Source of the DNA: JAYYZW01 sp965217605 | GTDB lineage: Bacteria; Pseudomonadota; Gammaproteobacteria; Ga0077536 | Direction: 5' to 3' | DNA: 64,000 nt | Assembly (NCBI GenBank): GCA_965217605.1 | Contig: CBDCJB010000001.1 | Coordinates: 186,001-250,000, forward strand | In this document: one piece after another, positions 45,327-53,181 of the stretch | Layout of the letters: each line of letters begins with the position of its first letter | How positions within the stretch are numbered: the first letter of the stretch is position 1 | Program-made: the position numbers and the translations under genes | The notes under the pieces: model-generated | Database searches by the model: none | The model's input: the letters and a program-made list of their open reading frames with translations, nothing else | What the model was told of the DNA's origin: nothing

Positions 45327-46574
45327 ATGAATGAAGACGCGCCGATATTCGATCCCCACGCGTGTCGCCTCACTGACCAGGAAACTGAATTAACGGCGAC
45401 CGCCCGCCGCTTGGGCCGCGACATCTTCGCCGCAAGGGCATCCGGTTATGACGTTGATGCGCGCTTCCCGATAGAAAACTACGCCGATCTGCACAATGCG
45501 GGTTTGCTTGCGGTATGTGTACCGGCCGCTTACGGGGGACTCGGCGCCACCTATCGCGCCTATGCGTTGACTGCAGCTGAAATCGGGCGCTATTGCGGCG
45601 CCACCGCGCTAACCTGGAACATGCACGTATGTTCATGTCTATGGACCGGTGACCTCGCCGACACGATCGACATGCAGGTTGATGAGCGTGCGGCGCACGA
45701 TGAACGCCGCACCAGGCACTACGCCCGCATCGTCGAAGAAGGCGCCGTCTATTCCCAGCCGTTTTCGGAAGGTGGTAGCGCGGCCGCGGGTGCGGTGCCG
45801 TTTGCCACCGCGGCCCGTCGTGAGAACGACGGTTGGCGTATCAACGGGCGCAAGATCTTCGCATCGCTCTCCGGTCACGCGGATTACTACGGCATCTTGT
45901 GCACCGAGGAAGGTACGGACGGGTCGCTGTCGCGGCGCAATACCTTATACATCGCCGTCCCGGCGGTGGCCGACGGCGTCAGTGTCGTGGGTGATTGGGA
46001 TCCGCTCGGCATGCGCGGAACCGTGTCCCGCACCTTGCTCCTCGATGACGTGTACGTCCCGCAGGAAGAAGCGCTGATGCCAGCCGGGGTCTACTATCAG
46101 GCCGCGCTGCGTTGGCCACACATGTTCCTGACGCTCACGCCGACCTACGTCGGGATCGCGCAAGCCGCCGTCGACTTCACCGTGCGTTACTTGCGCGGCG
46201 AAGTGCCAGGCCAAAAGGGTGACAAACGCCGGAGTGCTGCCGTGAAGCAGGGCAATGTGGCGCAGATGCAAATCATGCTCGAGCAGACCAAAGCGCTGTG
46301 GTTTCAGGCCATTGCCGAAGCCCGTGTCGATCCCACGCGCGAACAGGTGTTGCGCGCATACGCGGCGCAATACACCGTGATGGAAAACGCCAACGAGTTA
46401 TGTCAGCTCGCGATCCGCACCTGCGGCGGGCAATCGATGCTCAAGGATCTTCCATTGGAACGGCTTTATCGGGACAGCCGCTGCGGATCGCTGATGCTGC
46501 CCTGGACCGCTGATATCTGCCTGGAGCGCATTGGGCACGACGCGCTGTATCTGCCGGGGGAAACCGACGATTGA
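45327..46574 (+). CDS. Acyl-CoA dehydrogenase family protein (atypical C-terminus)
   Basis: 415 aa. FAD/substrate regions YSQPFSEGGSAAAGAVPFATA, WRINGRKIFASLSGHADYYG and GTVSRTLLLDDVYVP match the family. The C-terminal loop that holds the catalytic Glu in most members reads RDSRCGSLMLPWTADICLERIG, with no Glu at the usual place, as in a branch that also contains monooxygenase-like and broad-specificity members. Substrate unknown. Starts six bases beyond the MITE, so its transcription may be affected by the insertion. Confidence 0.86.
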   Translation: MNEDAPIFDPHACRLTDQETELTATARRLGRDIFAARASGYDVDARFPIENYADLHNAGLLAVCVPAAYGGLGATYRAYALTAAEIGRYCGATALTWNMHVCSCLWTGDLADTIDMQVDERAAHDERRTRHYARIVEEGAVYSQPFSEGGSAAAGAVPFATAARRENDGWRINGRKIFASLSGHADYYGILCTEEGTDGSLSRRNTLYIAVPAVADGVSVVGDWDPLGMRGTVSRTLLLDDVYVPQEEALMPAGVYYQAALRWPHMFLTLTPTYVGIAQAAVDFTVRYLRGEVPGQKGDKRRSAAVKQGNVAQMQIMLEQTKALWFQAIAEARVDPTREQVLRAYAAQYTVMENANELCQLAIRTCGGQSMLKDLPLERLYRDSRCGSLMLPWTADICLERIGHDALYLPGETDD

Positions 46575-46575
46575 T

Positions 46576-46606
46576 CCCGGATTCCGCTACGCTCCATCCA
46601 GGCTAC
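46576..46606. repeat. Dispersed 31-bp palindromic repeat, copy 4
   Basis: Single copy directly after the acyl-CoA dehydrogenase stop codon and before the convergent TPR gene; it may act as a transcript 3'-end structure. Confidence 0.8.
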
Positions 46607-46636
46607 AAGGCTAGCAGCGGATTAGGGAATCGAGTA

Positions 46637-47944
46637 TTACAAATTCCGCAACATCTCATCTTCTTCGCGGCGTTGCATCTCCGGCAGTTCTTGATCGAGC
46701 ATGCCTTGTCGCTGGATCTCGCTGTTGACGAAGGTGATCCATTGACGCGCCGCCTTGGCACTCCGTTTATCGGTCGACGCGAGCTTGAAGGCATCGCGCG
46801 CCGCGGCGAGTTGCCGCTGATTGAATAAGGCCATTCCCAACATGATGTTGGCGGTGTCGCTGCGTTTCACGCCGCCCTTGGCTAGCCCCTTGCGTACTGC
46901 TTTTGCCGCTTCAGGCCATTTGTCGATATTGATGTAAGATTGTGCCAGGCGAACGAACAGTTCACCGCTTTTCGATATCGCCGCAGCGCGGGCCAGCGGC
47001 GGAATGGCCTTGCCGTCCTCTCGGGCCTGGTACCAGGCCTGCGATAGCAGGCGCAGGTTGCGCTCAGTGGCTTTCACGCGACCACCATCGACTTCGTGCT
47101 GTAGGAGCTTCGCCGCCTTGTAGGGTACTTCGTGCACGAGATAGAGATTGGCGAGGTTCACGATGTGGTGCATCCCTATAATCAGACCCGCTTCGTACAG
47201 CGCCTCGGTCAGTGCGAGCTGCTTCTTGGTATCGCCGAGTTCGCTATAGACGCCGGCAAGTGTGAGTAGGTACCTCTGTTTCGGGTACAAGGCGATGAGC
47301 TGCTTCAAGATGGCGACCATGTTCTTGAAATCATTCAGCTCGTAGTAACACACCCGTAACAGCAGCAGCCAGTTTTCCCGCGGTTTCCGGCCTTGGTCGC
47401 GATACTTGTTGACCGCGGTCGTGATGGGCTTCAAGGCCTCGCGGAATTGTTCGAGCTGAAAATGTGCCTGGCCTTTCAGCATGTAGATGTCGGGGCTCGG
47501 TTCCGCAACGACGGCCATTAGTCGCTCGACTGTCGTCAGGGCCTTCGCGTAGTTTTCGATAGTGAAATACAGTTGGCTCAAAGTCTTGAGCGTGCTCTGG
47601 ACCATGCCTTCGGGCAGCTCACCCTGGGCGAGTACATTTTCGTAGGATTGTATGGATCGCTTATAGTTCTCCTGCAGATAATAGGCATATGCGGTCAGGT
47701 TCCAGGTCTGAGCCATTTCATAATCCGATAGACCGCTCTTTTCACGGAGTTCCCTGAGCTGGGCCAAGCCTTCCCTGTACCGCTTGAGTTCGATCTGTTG
47801 CTGCGCTTCCTGTAGGCCTTCGAAGACAGGCTGACTCATGGCGGCCGTCTGCTTGGTTTTTTTCGAGTCCTTATTTTGTGCGACGGCTGTGCCGCTGGTG
47901 ACGACGGCAGCGATGAATAAGGCGATTAACGTGTACTTCAACAT
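46637..47944 (-). CDS. TPR protein of the TonB2-type operon
   Basis: 435 aa. Signal peptide (MLKYTLIALFIAAVVTSGTAVA) then many tetratricopeptide-like repeats (LTAYAYYLQENYKRSIQSYENVL; LSQLYFTIENYAKALTTVERLM; LVRLAQSYINIDKWPEAAKAVRKGL). It is the last gene of the DUF3450-ExbB-ExbB-ExbD-TonB-TPR series, as in Vibrio and Shewanella TonB2 operons, where a TPR protein follows TonB2. It may organise the periplasmic part of the system. Starts eight bases after tonB. Confidence 0.88.
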   Translation of the reverse strand: MLKYTLIALFIAAVVTSGTAVAQNKDSKKTKQTAAMSQPVFEGLQEAQQQIELKRYREGLAQLRELREKSGLSDYEMAQTWNLTAYAYYLQENYKRSIQSYENVLAQGELPEGMVQSTLKTLSQLYFTIENYAKALTTVERLMAVVAEPSPDIYMLKGQAHFQLEQFREALKPITTAVNKYRDQGRKPRENWLLLLRVCYYELNDFKNMVAILKQLIALYPKQRYLLTLAGVYSELGDTKKQLALTEALYEAGLIIGMHHIVNLANLYLVHEVPYKAAKLLQHEVDGGRVKATERNLRLLSQAWYQAREDGKAIPPLARAAAISKSGELFVRLAQSYINIDKWPEAAKAVRKGLAKGGVKRSDTANIMLGMALFNQRQLAAARDAFKLASTDKRSAKAARQWITFVNSEIQRQGMLDQELPEMQRREEDEMLRNL

Positions 47945-47951
47945 GTGGTGA

Positions 47952-48602
47952 TCAGTCTTCGATTATATAAGTGAACTTGTTGCGTACTCCGGGCACTTCG
48001 ACGTTTTCTCCTTCGATAACACGAGGCTTGTATTTGAACTTGAGCGCTGCCTGGACTGAAGCCTTTTTGAATACGGCGTCACATTCGCTGTCCACCGCGC
48101 GCGCGTTGCGCGTGGTGCCGGTCTTCGTGACAGTGAACTCGACGATGCAGCTACCTTCGATGCCGCGCGACAAGGGGCGTTGGGGATAAATCGGCGCAAC
48201 TTTCACGATGGGCAGGTAATCGCCTTCGCCCACGCCTAAACTGAAACCGCCGGACGTCATTTCGATATCGGTTTCCACCGTTGCCGCGCGAATGGCGATC
48301 TTCTCCGCCGTCGGCTTCAGACGATCCAGCTTCGGCGCTGGTGGCTCGGGCGGCGGCGTCTTGGGCGGCGGCGGTTTCTTGGGTTTGATATCGCGCCGTT
48401 GGACCATCTCGGCGCGCTTGACCCGCACGAAATCGACGAGCGCGCCGCGTTTTGCCTCGTCTAGCGAGCGGTCCGCGGTCTCGATGAGGTATTGCATGAT
48501 CCAGAACAAGAACAGAGTCACCACGGCGCCGAGCATTAGGCCGAGGAAGAGACGGACCGCGAATAATCCGCCGGGGCTCGCCTGTTGTACGCCGGCTGCC
48601 AC
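47952..48602 (-). CDS. tonB: TonB2-type energy transducer
   Basis: 216 aa. One N-terminal membrane helix (LFAVRLFLGLMLGAVVTLFLFWIMQYLIE, about 13-41), a short proline/lysine stretch (KPKKPPPPKTPPPEPPAPK, about 74-92), and the TonB C-terminal domain (YPQRPLSRGIEGSCIVEFTVTKTG, ASVQAALKFKYKPRV). Couples the inner-membrane proton force to TonB-dependent receptors, presumably including the receptor at 53182. Short spacer, as usual for TonB2. Confidence 0.93.
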   Translation of the reverse strand: MAAGVQQASPGGLFAVRLFLGLMLGAVVTLFLFWIMQYLIETADRSLDEAKRGALVDFVRVKRAEMVQRRDIKPKKPPPPKTPPPEPPAPKLDRLKPTAEKIAIRAATVETDIEMTSGGFSLGVGEGDYLPIVKVAPIYPQRPLSRGIEGSCIVEFTVTKTGTTRNARAVDSECDAVFKKASVQAALKFKYKPRVIEGENVEVPGVRNKFTYIIED

Positions 48603-48616
48603 GCGACCCCAGCCGG

Positions 48617-49027
48617 TTAAAGCTCCTGGGCCGCGATCGCGACGTTGAAAACGCCGGCCGAGCGCGCTGCATCCATCACCTTGATCAAGGTATCGGTCTT
48701 AGACTCCTTGTCCGCCTGAATCACCACCGAGCCCTGCGGATTTTCCGCATGCATCCGTTCGATGTTGGGCCTAACGGCGCGGATGTCTATTTGGCGACGA
48801 TCGATCCAGATCTCATTGTTCGCATTGATGGCGATTAGAATGTTCGCTTTTTCCTGCTTCACCGCGGTGGCGGCGTCCGGTCGGTTGACGTCGATCCCGG
48901 CCTCCTTGACGAAAGTCGCGGTCACGATGAAGAAGATCAACATGATGAAAACCACGTCGAGCATCGGCGTGATGTTGATCTCCGATTCTTCTTCTTCTTC
49001 CCTCGTACGTGACGTCAATCGCCTCAT
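48617..49027 (-). CDS. exbD: ExbD/TolR-type proton-motive subunit
   Basis: 136 aa. One membrane helix (INITPMLDVVFIMLIFFIVTATFV, about 18-41) with the conserved Asp in PMLDVVFI, followed by the periplasmic domain (RPNIERMHAENPQGSVVIQADKESKTDTLIKVMD). It forms the proton channel with ExbB. Fourteen bases separate it from tonB. Confidence 0.94.
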   Translation of the reverse strand: MRRLTSRTREEEEESEINITPMLDVVFIMLIFFIVTATFVKEAGIDVNRPDAATAVKQEKANILIAINANNEIWIDRRQIDIRAVRPNIERMHAENPQGSVVIQADKESKTDTLIKVMDAARSAGVFNVAIAAQEL

Positions 49028-49052
49028 CGAATTGTCCTCCTTATTGACTGCA

Positions 49053-49589
49053 TCAGTGATCGAAAATCATACGTTCGCCGAGCAGCGCACGCTCTCTATT
49101 AACTCTGCTTTGAAGGTAGGCGCTCATCGCCACGCCCGACAAGGCTGCGACCATGCCGGCCATGGTCGGCACCGTGGCCTTGGACACCCCGGCGGCCATG
49201 GAACGCGGATTGCCGGATCCCGAAATCGCCATCACTTCGAATACTTCGATCATACCGGTGACGGTACCGAGCAGGCCCATCAGCGGACACAGCGCGACGC
49301 AGGTGCCGATCAGCAGCATATTGCGTTCGAGTTCCTGGCCGACGGTCGAGATCAGATATTCGCGGACCTGGTGCGCATACCACGAGGCGCGTTCCTTGCG
49401 CGCCTCCCATTGCTGAATGGTCACCCGGGCGACCTGTGGATAGCGGATCGTGAAGTACATCAGGCGCTCGAATATGAGGCCCCACATCACCAGGGTCAGG
49501 ATGCCGATGAGCAACAGGACGTCGCCGCCGATTTCGAAGAAGTCGCGTACAGCTTCGAGCTGCGGGAGGTAGTAGTACAGAAGTTCCAT
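49053..49589 (-). CDS. exbB: ExbB-type proton channel subunit
   Basis: 178 aa, the compact ExbB2 form. Three membrane helices with LLLIGILTLVMWGLIFERLMYF, LLIGTCVALCPLMGLLGTVTGMIEVFE (MotA/TolQ/ExbB motif) and ISGSGNPRSMAAGVSKATVPTMAGMVAAL. Builds the channel with ExbD. It follows the larger ExbB-like gene by six bases. Confidence 0.93.
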   Translation of the reverse strand: MELLYYYLPQLEAVRDFFEIGGDVLLLIGILTLVMWGLIFERLMYFTIRYPQVARVTIQQWEARKERASWYAHQVREYLISTVGQELERNMLLIGTCVALCPLMGLLGTVTGMIEVFEVMAISGSGNPRSMAAGVSKATVPTMAGMVAALSGVAMSAYLQSRVNRERALLGERMIFDH

Positions 49590-49595
49590 CGCTCG

Positions 49596-50966
49596 TCAGG
49601 CGGCTTTTGCGTGCTGGGTTTCCGACTGCATCGCGATCATCCCTGCGGCCTGTTCTTCAAGAACCTGGTTCAGCCGCCGCGCGCGGCTCGCGACCAGCGT
49701 ATGCAGCAGCACGGTGGGGATCGCGACGCACAGTCCCAGCACGGTCGTAACCAGCGCCTGTGAAATACCGCCTGCCATCAGCTTGGGATCGCCGGTGCCG
49801 AAAAGCGTGATCGCCTGAAACGTGATGATCATACCGGTGACCGTGCCAAGCAGGCCGAGTAGGGGCGCGACGACTGCAATGATTTTAAGAAACATCAAGA
49901 GACGGTTGATTTTCGGCGTCTCTTTCAGCATAGCCTCGGAGAGTTTCAATTCCAGGGTTTCTATGTCCGCCTTGGGATTATCGTGATAAACCTGGAGTAT
50001 CCGCCCGAGCGGGTTGTTGCCCGGCTCGTTCGGTTTGCCCGCCTGCATGCGCACCCGTAAACCTGTGAAGGTCAGCGTCCCGATGCGTTCGAGCGCGATG
50101 AGCAACGCGAGCGCGCCGAGGCAGATGATGACATAGCCGACGACCCCGCCCTGATCGATGCGTTCGCCCAGACTCGGCGCCTGCACGAGCAGCGAGAGGA
50201 TCTGGCCGCGCGACGGATCGAGACCGAAAGCCGTCGTGCCCGAGGATGCGGACTCGAGGTCGGCGAGCTTGTCCAGATAGCGTTGCTGTGGCTGGCGTGC
50301 CAGTTCCAGCAGGCGCCCGGTTTCCGGCACGAATTGCAGGTACTTGCCGCCGGAGATGACGTTGAAGGCGCCGACGCGCACGACGTCGCGCTGAACTTCA
50401 TTGCCGTCGGTCGTCACCACGCTGGCCGGGAAGCGGGCCACCTTGCCGGTCTCGGTCATCTCGCGCTGCAATTCGAACCACAGGTGTTCGATTTCCTCGA
50501 GCGATGCGAGGCGGTTCGTCTGGCCCATTTTTTGTGCCAGATCCGTCAGGAAATCGATGCGTTCGGGGAACTGTACGTGCGTCAGCGAGCTCTCGAATTG
50601 GCCACGCGCGTCGCCGGCGGACTGCTGCAACACCCCGAACAATTCCTTGAGCGAACCGAGTCGCTCCTTCAGCGCGATTTCGAGTTCGATGATCTTGACG
50701 TCATTCTCCTCGAAGGCCGTTTCGAGTTTTTCGGACCGCGCTTCTTCGCGCCGCCGCGCGGCTCTCGCGCCCGCAAGCAGTTTGACCTGTTGCGCCTTAT
50801 TGGCCTTGAACGCCGCGATGCGCGCCGCATTCTCTTTGGCGTCCTGTACCCGTCCCGCTTTGACTCTTTCCAGCAGCGCATCGAGCGAAAGCGCTTCTTC
50901 TGCGACTGCGGGCGTAACCAAGACGATAGAAAGGATGATGAGCGACAGGAGCGTGCGCGCGTTCAT
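49596..50966 (-). CDS. Long MotA/TolQ/ExbB-family protein (TtpC-like)
   Basis: 456 aa. Signal peptide, a 240-residue periplasmic helical region (AARIAAFKANKAQQVKLLAGARAARRREEARSE), then an ExbB-like channel domain with PLLGLLGTVTGMIITFQAITLFGTGDPKLMAGG. This is the TtpC architecture of Vibrio and relatives, where TtpC assists TonB2. Overlaps the DUF3450 gene by four bases (ATGA), so the two are translationally coupled. Confidence 0.9.
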   Translation of the reverse strand: MNARTLLSLIILSIVLVTPAVAEEALSLDALLERVKAGRVQDAKENAARIAAFKANKAQQVKLLAGARAARRREEARSEKLETAFEENDVKIIELEIALKERLGSLKELFGVLQQSAGDARGQFESSLTHVQFPERIDFLTDLAQKMGQTNRLASLEEIEHLWFELQREMTETGKVARFPASVVTTDGNEVQRDVVRVGAFNVISGGKYLQFVPETGRLLELARQPQQRYLDKLADLESASSGTTAFGLDPSRGQILSLLVQAPSLGERIDQGGVVGYVIICLGALALLIALERIGTLTFTGLRVRMQAGKPNEPGNNPLGRILQVYHDNPKADIETLELKLSEAMLKETPKINRLLMFLKIIAVVAPLLGLLGTVTGMIITFQAITLFGTGDPKLMAGGISQALVTTVLGLCVAIPTVLLHTLVASRARRLNQVLEEQAAGMIAMQSETQHAKAA

Positions 50967-51733
50967 TCTGCGGCTCCTTTCGCCGCCGCTATCGGCAGCA
51001 CCAACAGATTGGGGGCGACCTGTTTACGCGCCACCCGCAAGCCCTTTGCGACTTCTTGCTTGTAACGCGCCGGTGAGAGGGTTTCCCATTTTTGGGCTTC
51101 GATGTCCCAGGCGCCCGTGAGATCCCCGCCATCCGTCTGGTACAGGAGCGCGACACGGCCTACACGCAGGAAGTTCACTTCGCGCGTGCCGCCGTCGACG
51201 GCGAGCGTACCCCGGTAGGCTTCGATCGTCCGGCCGTATTCGTTCTCGATCTGATACGCCTCGAGTGCGCGACGAAATTTTTCCGCAGCCGTCACATCTG
51301 AGCGTTCCATCATCGCGCGCAGCCGTTCGACACGATTAAGGCGCTCTTCCGGCAGAAATGGCACGTCGAGCACGACGAACTCAGCGATCGCATCGATCAT
51401 GCGCACCATGAGCGGGACGATCTGGCGTTCGATCAACGAGACCTTGTCGATCGAATCGGACAGCGCAGCCATCTCCGCGACCTGGTTGTCGACCTGTTTT
51501 TGCAGCAGGCCGTTATAGATCTTGAGCCCGTCGACGACCTTGCTGACCTGTTTGTATTCGGCCTCGATGTCGCCGGCCTGGTCGTTGAGTTTTTCGACTT
51601 GACGCTGAGCTACGGCGCCTTCGGCAATGCGCTGCTCACCGGTCTTTGTCACGGCGTCGACTTTGGCCTGCGCCGACACTATGCTCGGAAACGCCGCGGT
51701 AGCAATTACGGCATACAAGAAAATTCTTTTCAT
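50963..51733 (-). CDS. DUF3450 protein of the TonB2 operon
   Basis: 256 aa. Signal peptide (MKRIFLYAVIATAAFPSIVSAQ), then a coiled-coil N-terminal part (VEKLNDQAGDIEAEYKQVSKVVDGLKIYNGLLQKQVDNQ) and a beta-rich C-terminal part (VNFLRVGRVALLYQTDGGDLTGAWD) characteristic of DUF3450. Found as the first gene of TonB2-type operons; role unproven, possibly a periplasmic scaffold for TtpC. First gene of the 51733-46637 operon. Confidence 0.93.
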   Translation of the reverse strand: MKRIFLYAVIATAAFPSIVSAQAKVDAVTKTGEQRIAEGAVAQRQVEKLNDQAGDIEAEYKQVSKVVDGLKIYNGLLQKQVDNQVAEMAALSDSIDKVSLIERQIVPLMVRMIDAIAEFVVLDVPFLPEERLNRVERLRAMMERSDVTAAEKFRRALEAYQIENEYGRTIEAYRGTLAVDGGTREVNFLRVGRVALLYQTDGGDLTGAWDIEAQKWETLSPARYKQEVAKGLRVARKQVAPNLLVLPIAAAKGAAE

Positions 51734-51905
51734 TGAGATCCCCGCATTCTTGTTATGTCTTTTGCGTATTTTCGGTTCGAAAGCATAGGCTTTCCCGTCG
51801 CCGGGCGAGCCGGCAGCAGTTGTGACATCAAGTTGAATTTACACAGATGATCCGTCTCGAAGTGTACCTTAACCGGCTATGTAAGGCGCAATACTCAATA
51901 ATGAT

Positions 51906-51977
51906 CCCGGATTCCGCTTCGCTCCATCCAGGCTACAGCGTGGACCGTAGCCTGGATGGAGCGAAGCGGGATCCGGG
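51906..51977. repeat. Inverted pair of the dispersed 31-bp repeat, copy 5 (BIME-like)
   Basis: Two copies facing each other (51906-51936 and 51947-51977) separated by 10 bases, in the intergenic region between the TonB2 operon and the SnoaL-like gene. Near-perfect mirror, so the transcript could form a strong hairpin. Confidence 0.85.
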
Positions 51978-51990
51978 CCAGATGTTTGAA

Positions 51991-52380
51991 TTAGCCGCCA
52001 ACGGCATCCAGCAGCGGCTGCATGGTCGCAAGGTCCCAGTAGTCGCACCACTTCACGATCACTTCGTCCTTTAATTCGAAAAATCCAGCCACGGGAAGGA
52101 TGACCTGCAGTTGACCTCGAACCCAGGTTTCCGAGCGCGTGTTCATGACGATGTCACCGTCGCCCACTTGGTGGTGAATCTCCATTTTGGCAACCGAGCT
52201 GTGGGTCCCGTCGACGAAGGGCTGCAGAAAATTGCAGACGTTCTCGGCGCCCGTCATCGGCTCCCACGGGAGGTTGTGATAAAAGACGTCCTCGCTCAGG
52301 TACTTCCCGATTTTGGACACGTCGCCGTCAGCGAGGGCTTCGCAAAACAGCCGTACGATTTCGAGGTTGGTTGTACCCAC
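51991..52380 (-). CDS. SnoaL/limonene-epoxide-hydrolase-fold protein
   Basis: 129 aa cone-shaped NTF2-like fold: NLEIVRLFCEALADGDVSKIGKYLSEDVFYHNLPW at the N-terminus and LPVAGFFELKDEVIVKWCDYWDLATM at the C-terminus, the latter like limonene-1,2-epoxide hydrolase. An Arg and acidic residues sit near the pocket (MNTRSETW; CDYWD), but the Arg-Asp pair of the classic enzyme is not exact (R-S-E instead of R-x-D). Hydrolysis of an epoxide is possible, not shown. Confidence 0.78.
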   Translation of the reverse strand: MGTTNLEIVRLFCEALADGDVSKIGKYLSEDVFYHNLPWEPMTGAENVCNFLQPFVDGTHSSVAKMEIHHQVGDGDIVMNTRSETWVRGQLQVILPVAGFFELKDEVIVKWCDYWDLATMQPLLDAVGG

Positions 52381-52459
52381 TTCAAACTCCTATTGGTCCT
52401 TCACGGAAACCGCGCCGCCCTTATATGATGCCCGAGCAGCGCATGTGTCAATCCCGTAA

Positions 52460-52618
52460 TTCGGGTTCGGATTGGGAGAGGGCCAGGGCGGCTCGCCCGG
52501 CTTCGGCGGGCCGGTTATATCGGGTAACCGGATCTACCAGATGTCGGGGCTCGGGACCTTCAACTTCGGGTTGCCCGGCAACGTTCTGCTCGCGTTCGAA
52601 ATACCCGCAGCGCCGTAA
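52460..52618 (+). pseudogene. C-terminal remnant of a PQQ-dependent dehydrogenase
   Basis: This stretch translates as GEGQGGSPGFGGPVISGNRIY, a short QMSGLGTFNFGLPGNVLL block and AFEIPAAP, then a stop. It lines up with the last 45 residues of the intact enzyme at 55771 (GRGGSLGNGGAVVVGGRLYINSG, then AGNVLLSFEIPR). The upstream frame has a stop at 52457, so no start or body remains. It is the tail of a second, deleted copy of such an enzyme. Confidence 0.82.
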
Positions 52619-52656
52619 CGCGCCGCGGGTACCGAACGCCGAACCTCAACCGGTCC

Positions 52657-53058
52657 TCAATCGAGGAGCGCGATGCACTCGATCTCGAGCATCAACTCCG
52701 GCGCGGCCAGTTCCGTGGTTCCGATCCAGGTCGAGGCCGGTGGCGCCGACGCTGCATCTTCGTAGAACTTGATACGCACGTCGTTGTTTGCTTCGAGCGC
52801 CGCCATGTCGGTCGTAAACACGGTTTCCTTGATCACGTTCTGGAAACTCGCGCCGTTCGCCTCAAGTGTTTCTTTGAGATCGGTATAGACCTGCGCGACC
52901 TGGGCTTTCATGTCGCCCGCGCCGATGACGTTCCCCTCGGCGTCCCAGCTGACGGAGCCTGAGATAAACAACATGTTGCCGGCCTTGCACGCCTGCGCAT
53001 AGCAGAAGCCTTTCTCCAGGTCGGGACGTTTGTGATAGATCTGTTTGGCTTTGGGCAT
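52657..53058 (-). CDS. Rid/YjgF-family protein lacking the RidA arginine
   Basis: 133 aa, trimeric chorismate-mutase-like fold: LFISGSVSWDAEGNVIG, QVAQVYTDLKETLEANGASFQNVIKETVF, and LMLEIECIALLD, which keeps the conserved Glu. The arginine that RidA needs for imine hydrolysis (in the motif PARS) is replaced here by PPAST, so enamine/imine deaminase activity is doubtful. Same strand as the TonB receptor, about 120 bases downstream of its stop. Confidence 0.85.
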   Translation of the reverse strand: MPKAKQIYHKRPDLEKGFCYAQACKAGNMLFISGSVSWDAEGNVIGAGDMKAQVAQVYTDLKETLEANGASFQNVIKETVFTTDMAALEANNDVRIKFYEDAASAPPASTWIGTTELAAPELMLEIECIALLD

Positions 53059-53181
53059 GGTGGTTCCTCCGAATTATCGTTCTCTCATCAAGTTTGACGG
53101 ATAGACGCGCCGGGCGGGGTCGGTGACCCCGCCCGGGCTACTTAAGAGTTTACATGGTTTGGCGTCTCGCGCCGCGCTTCA

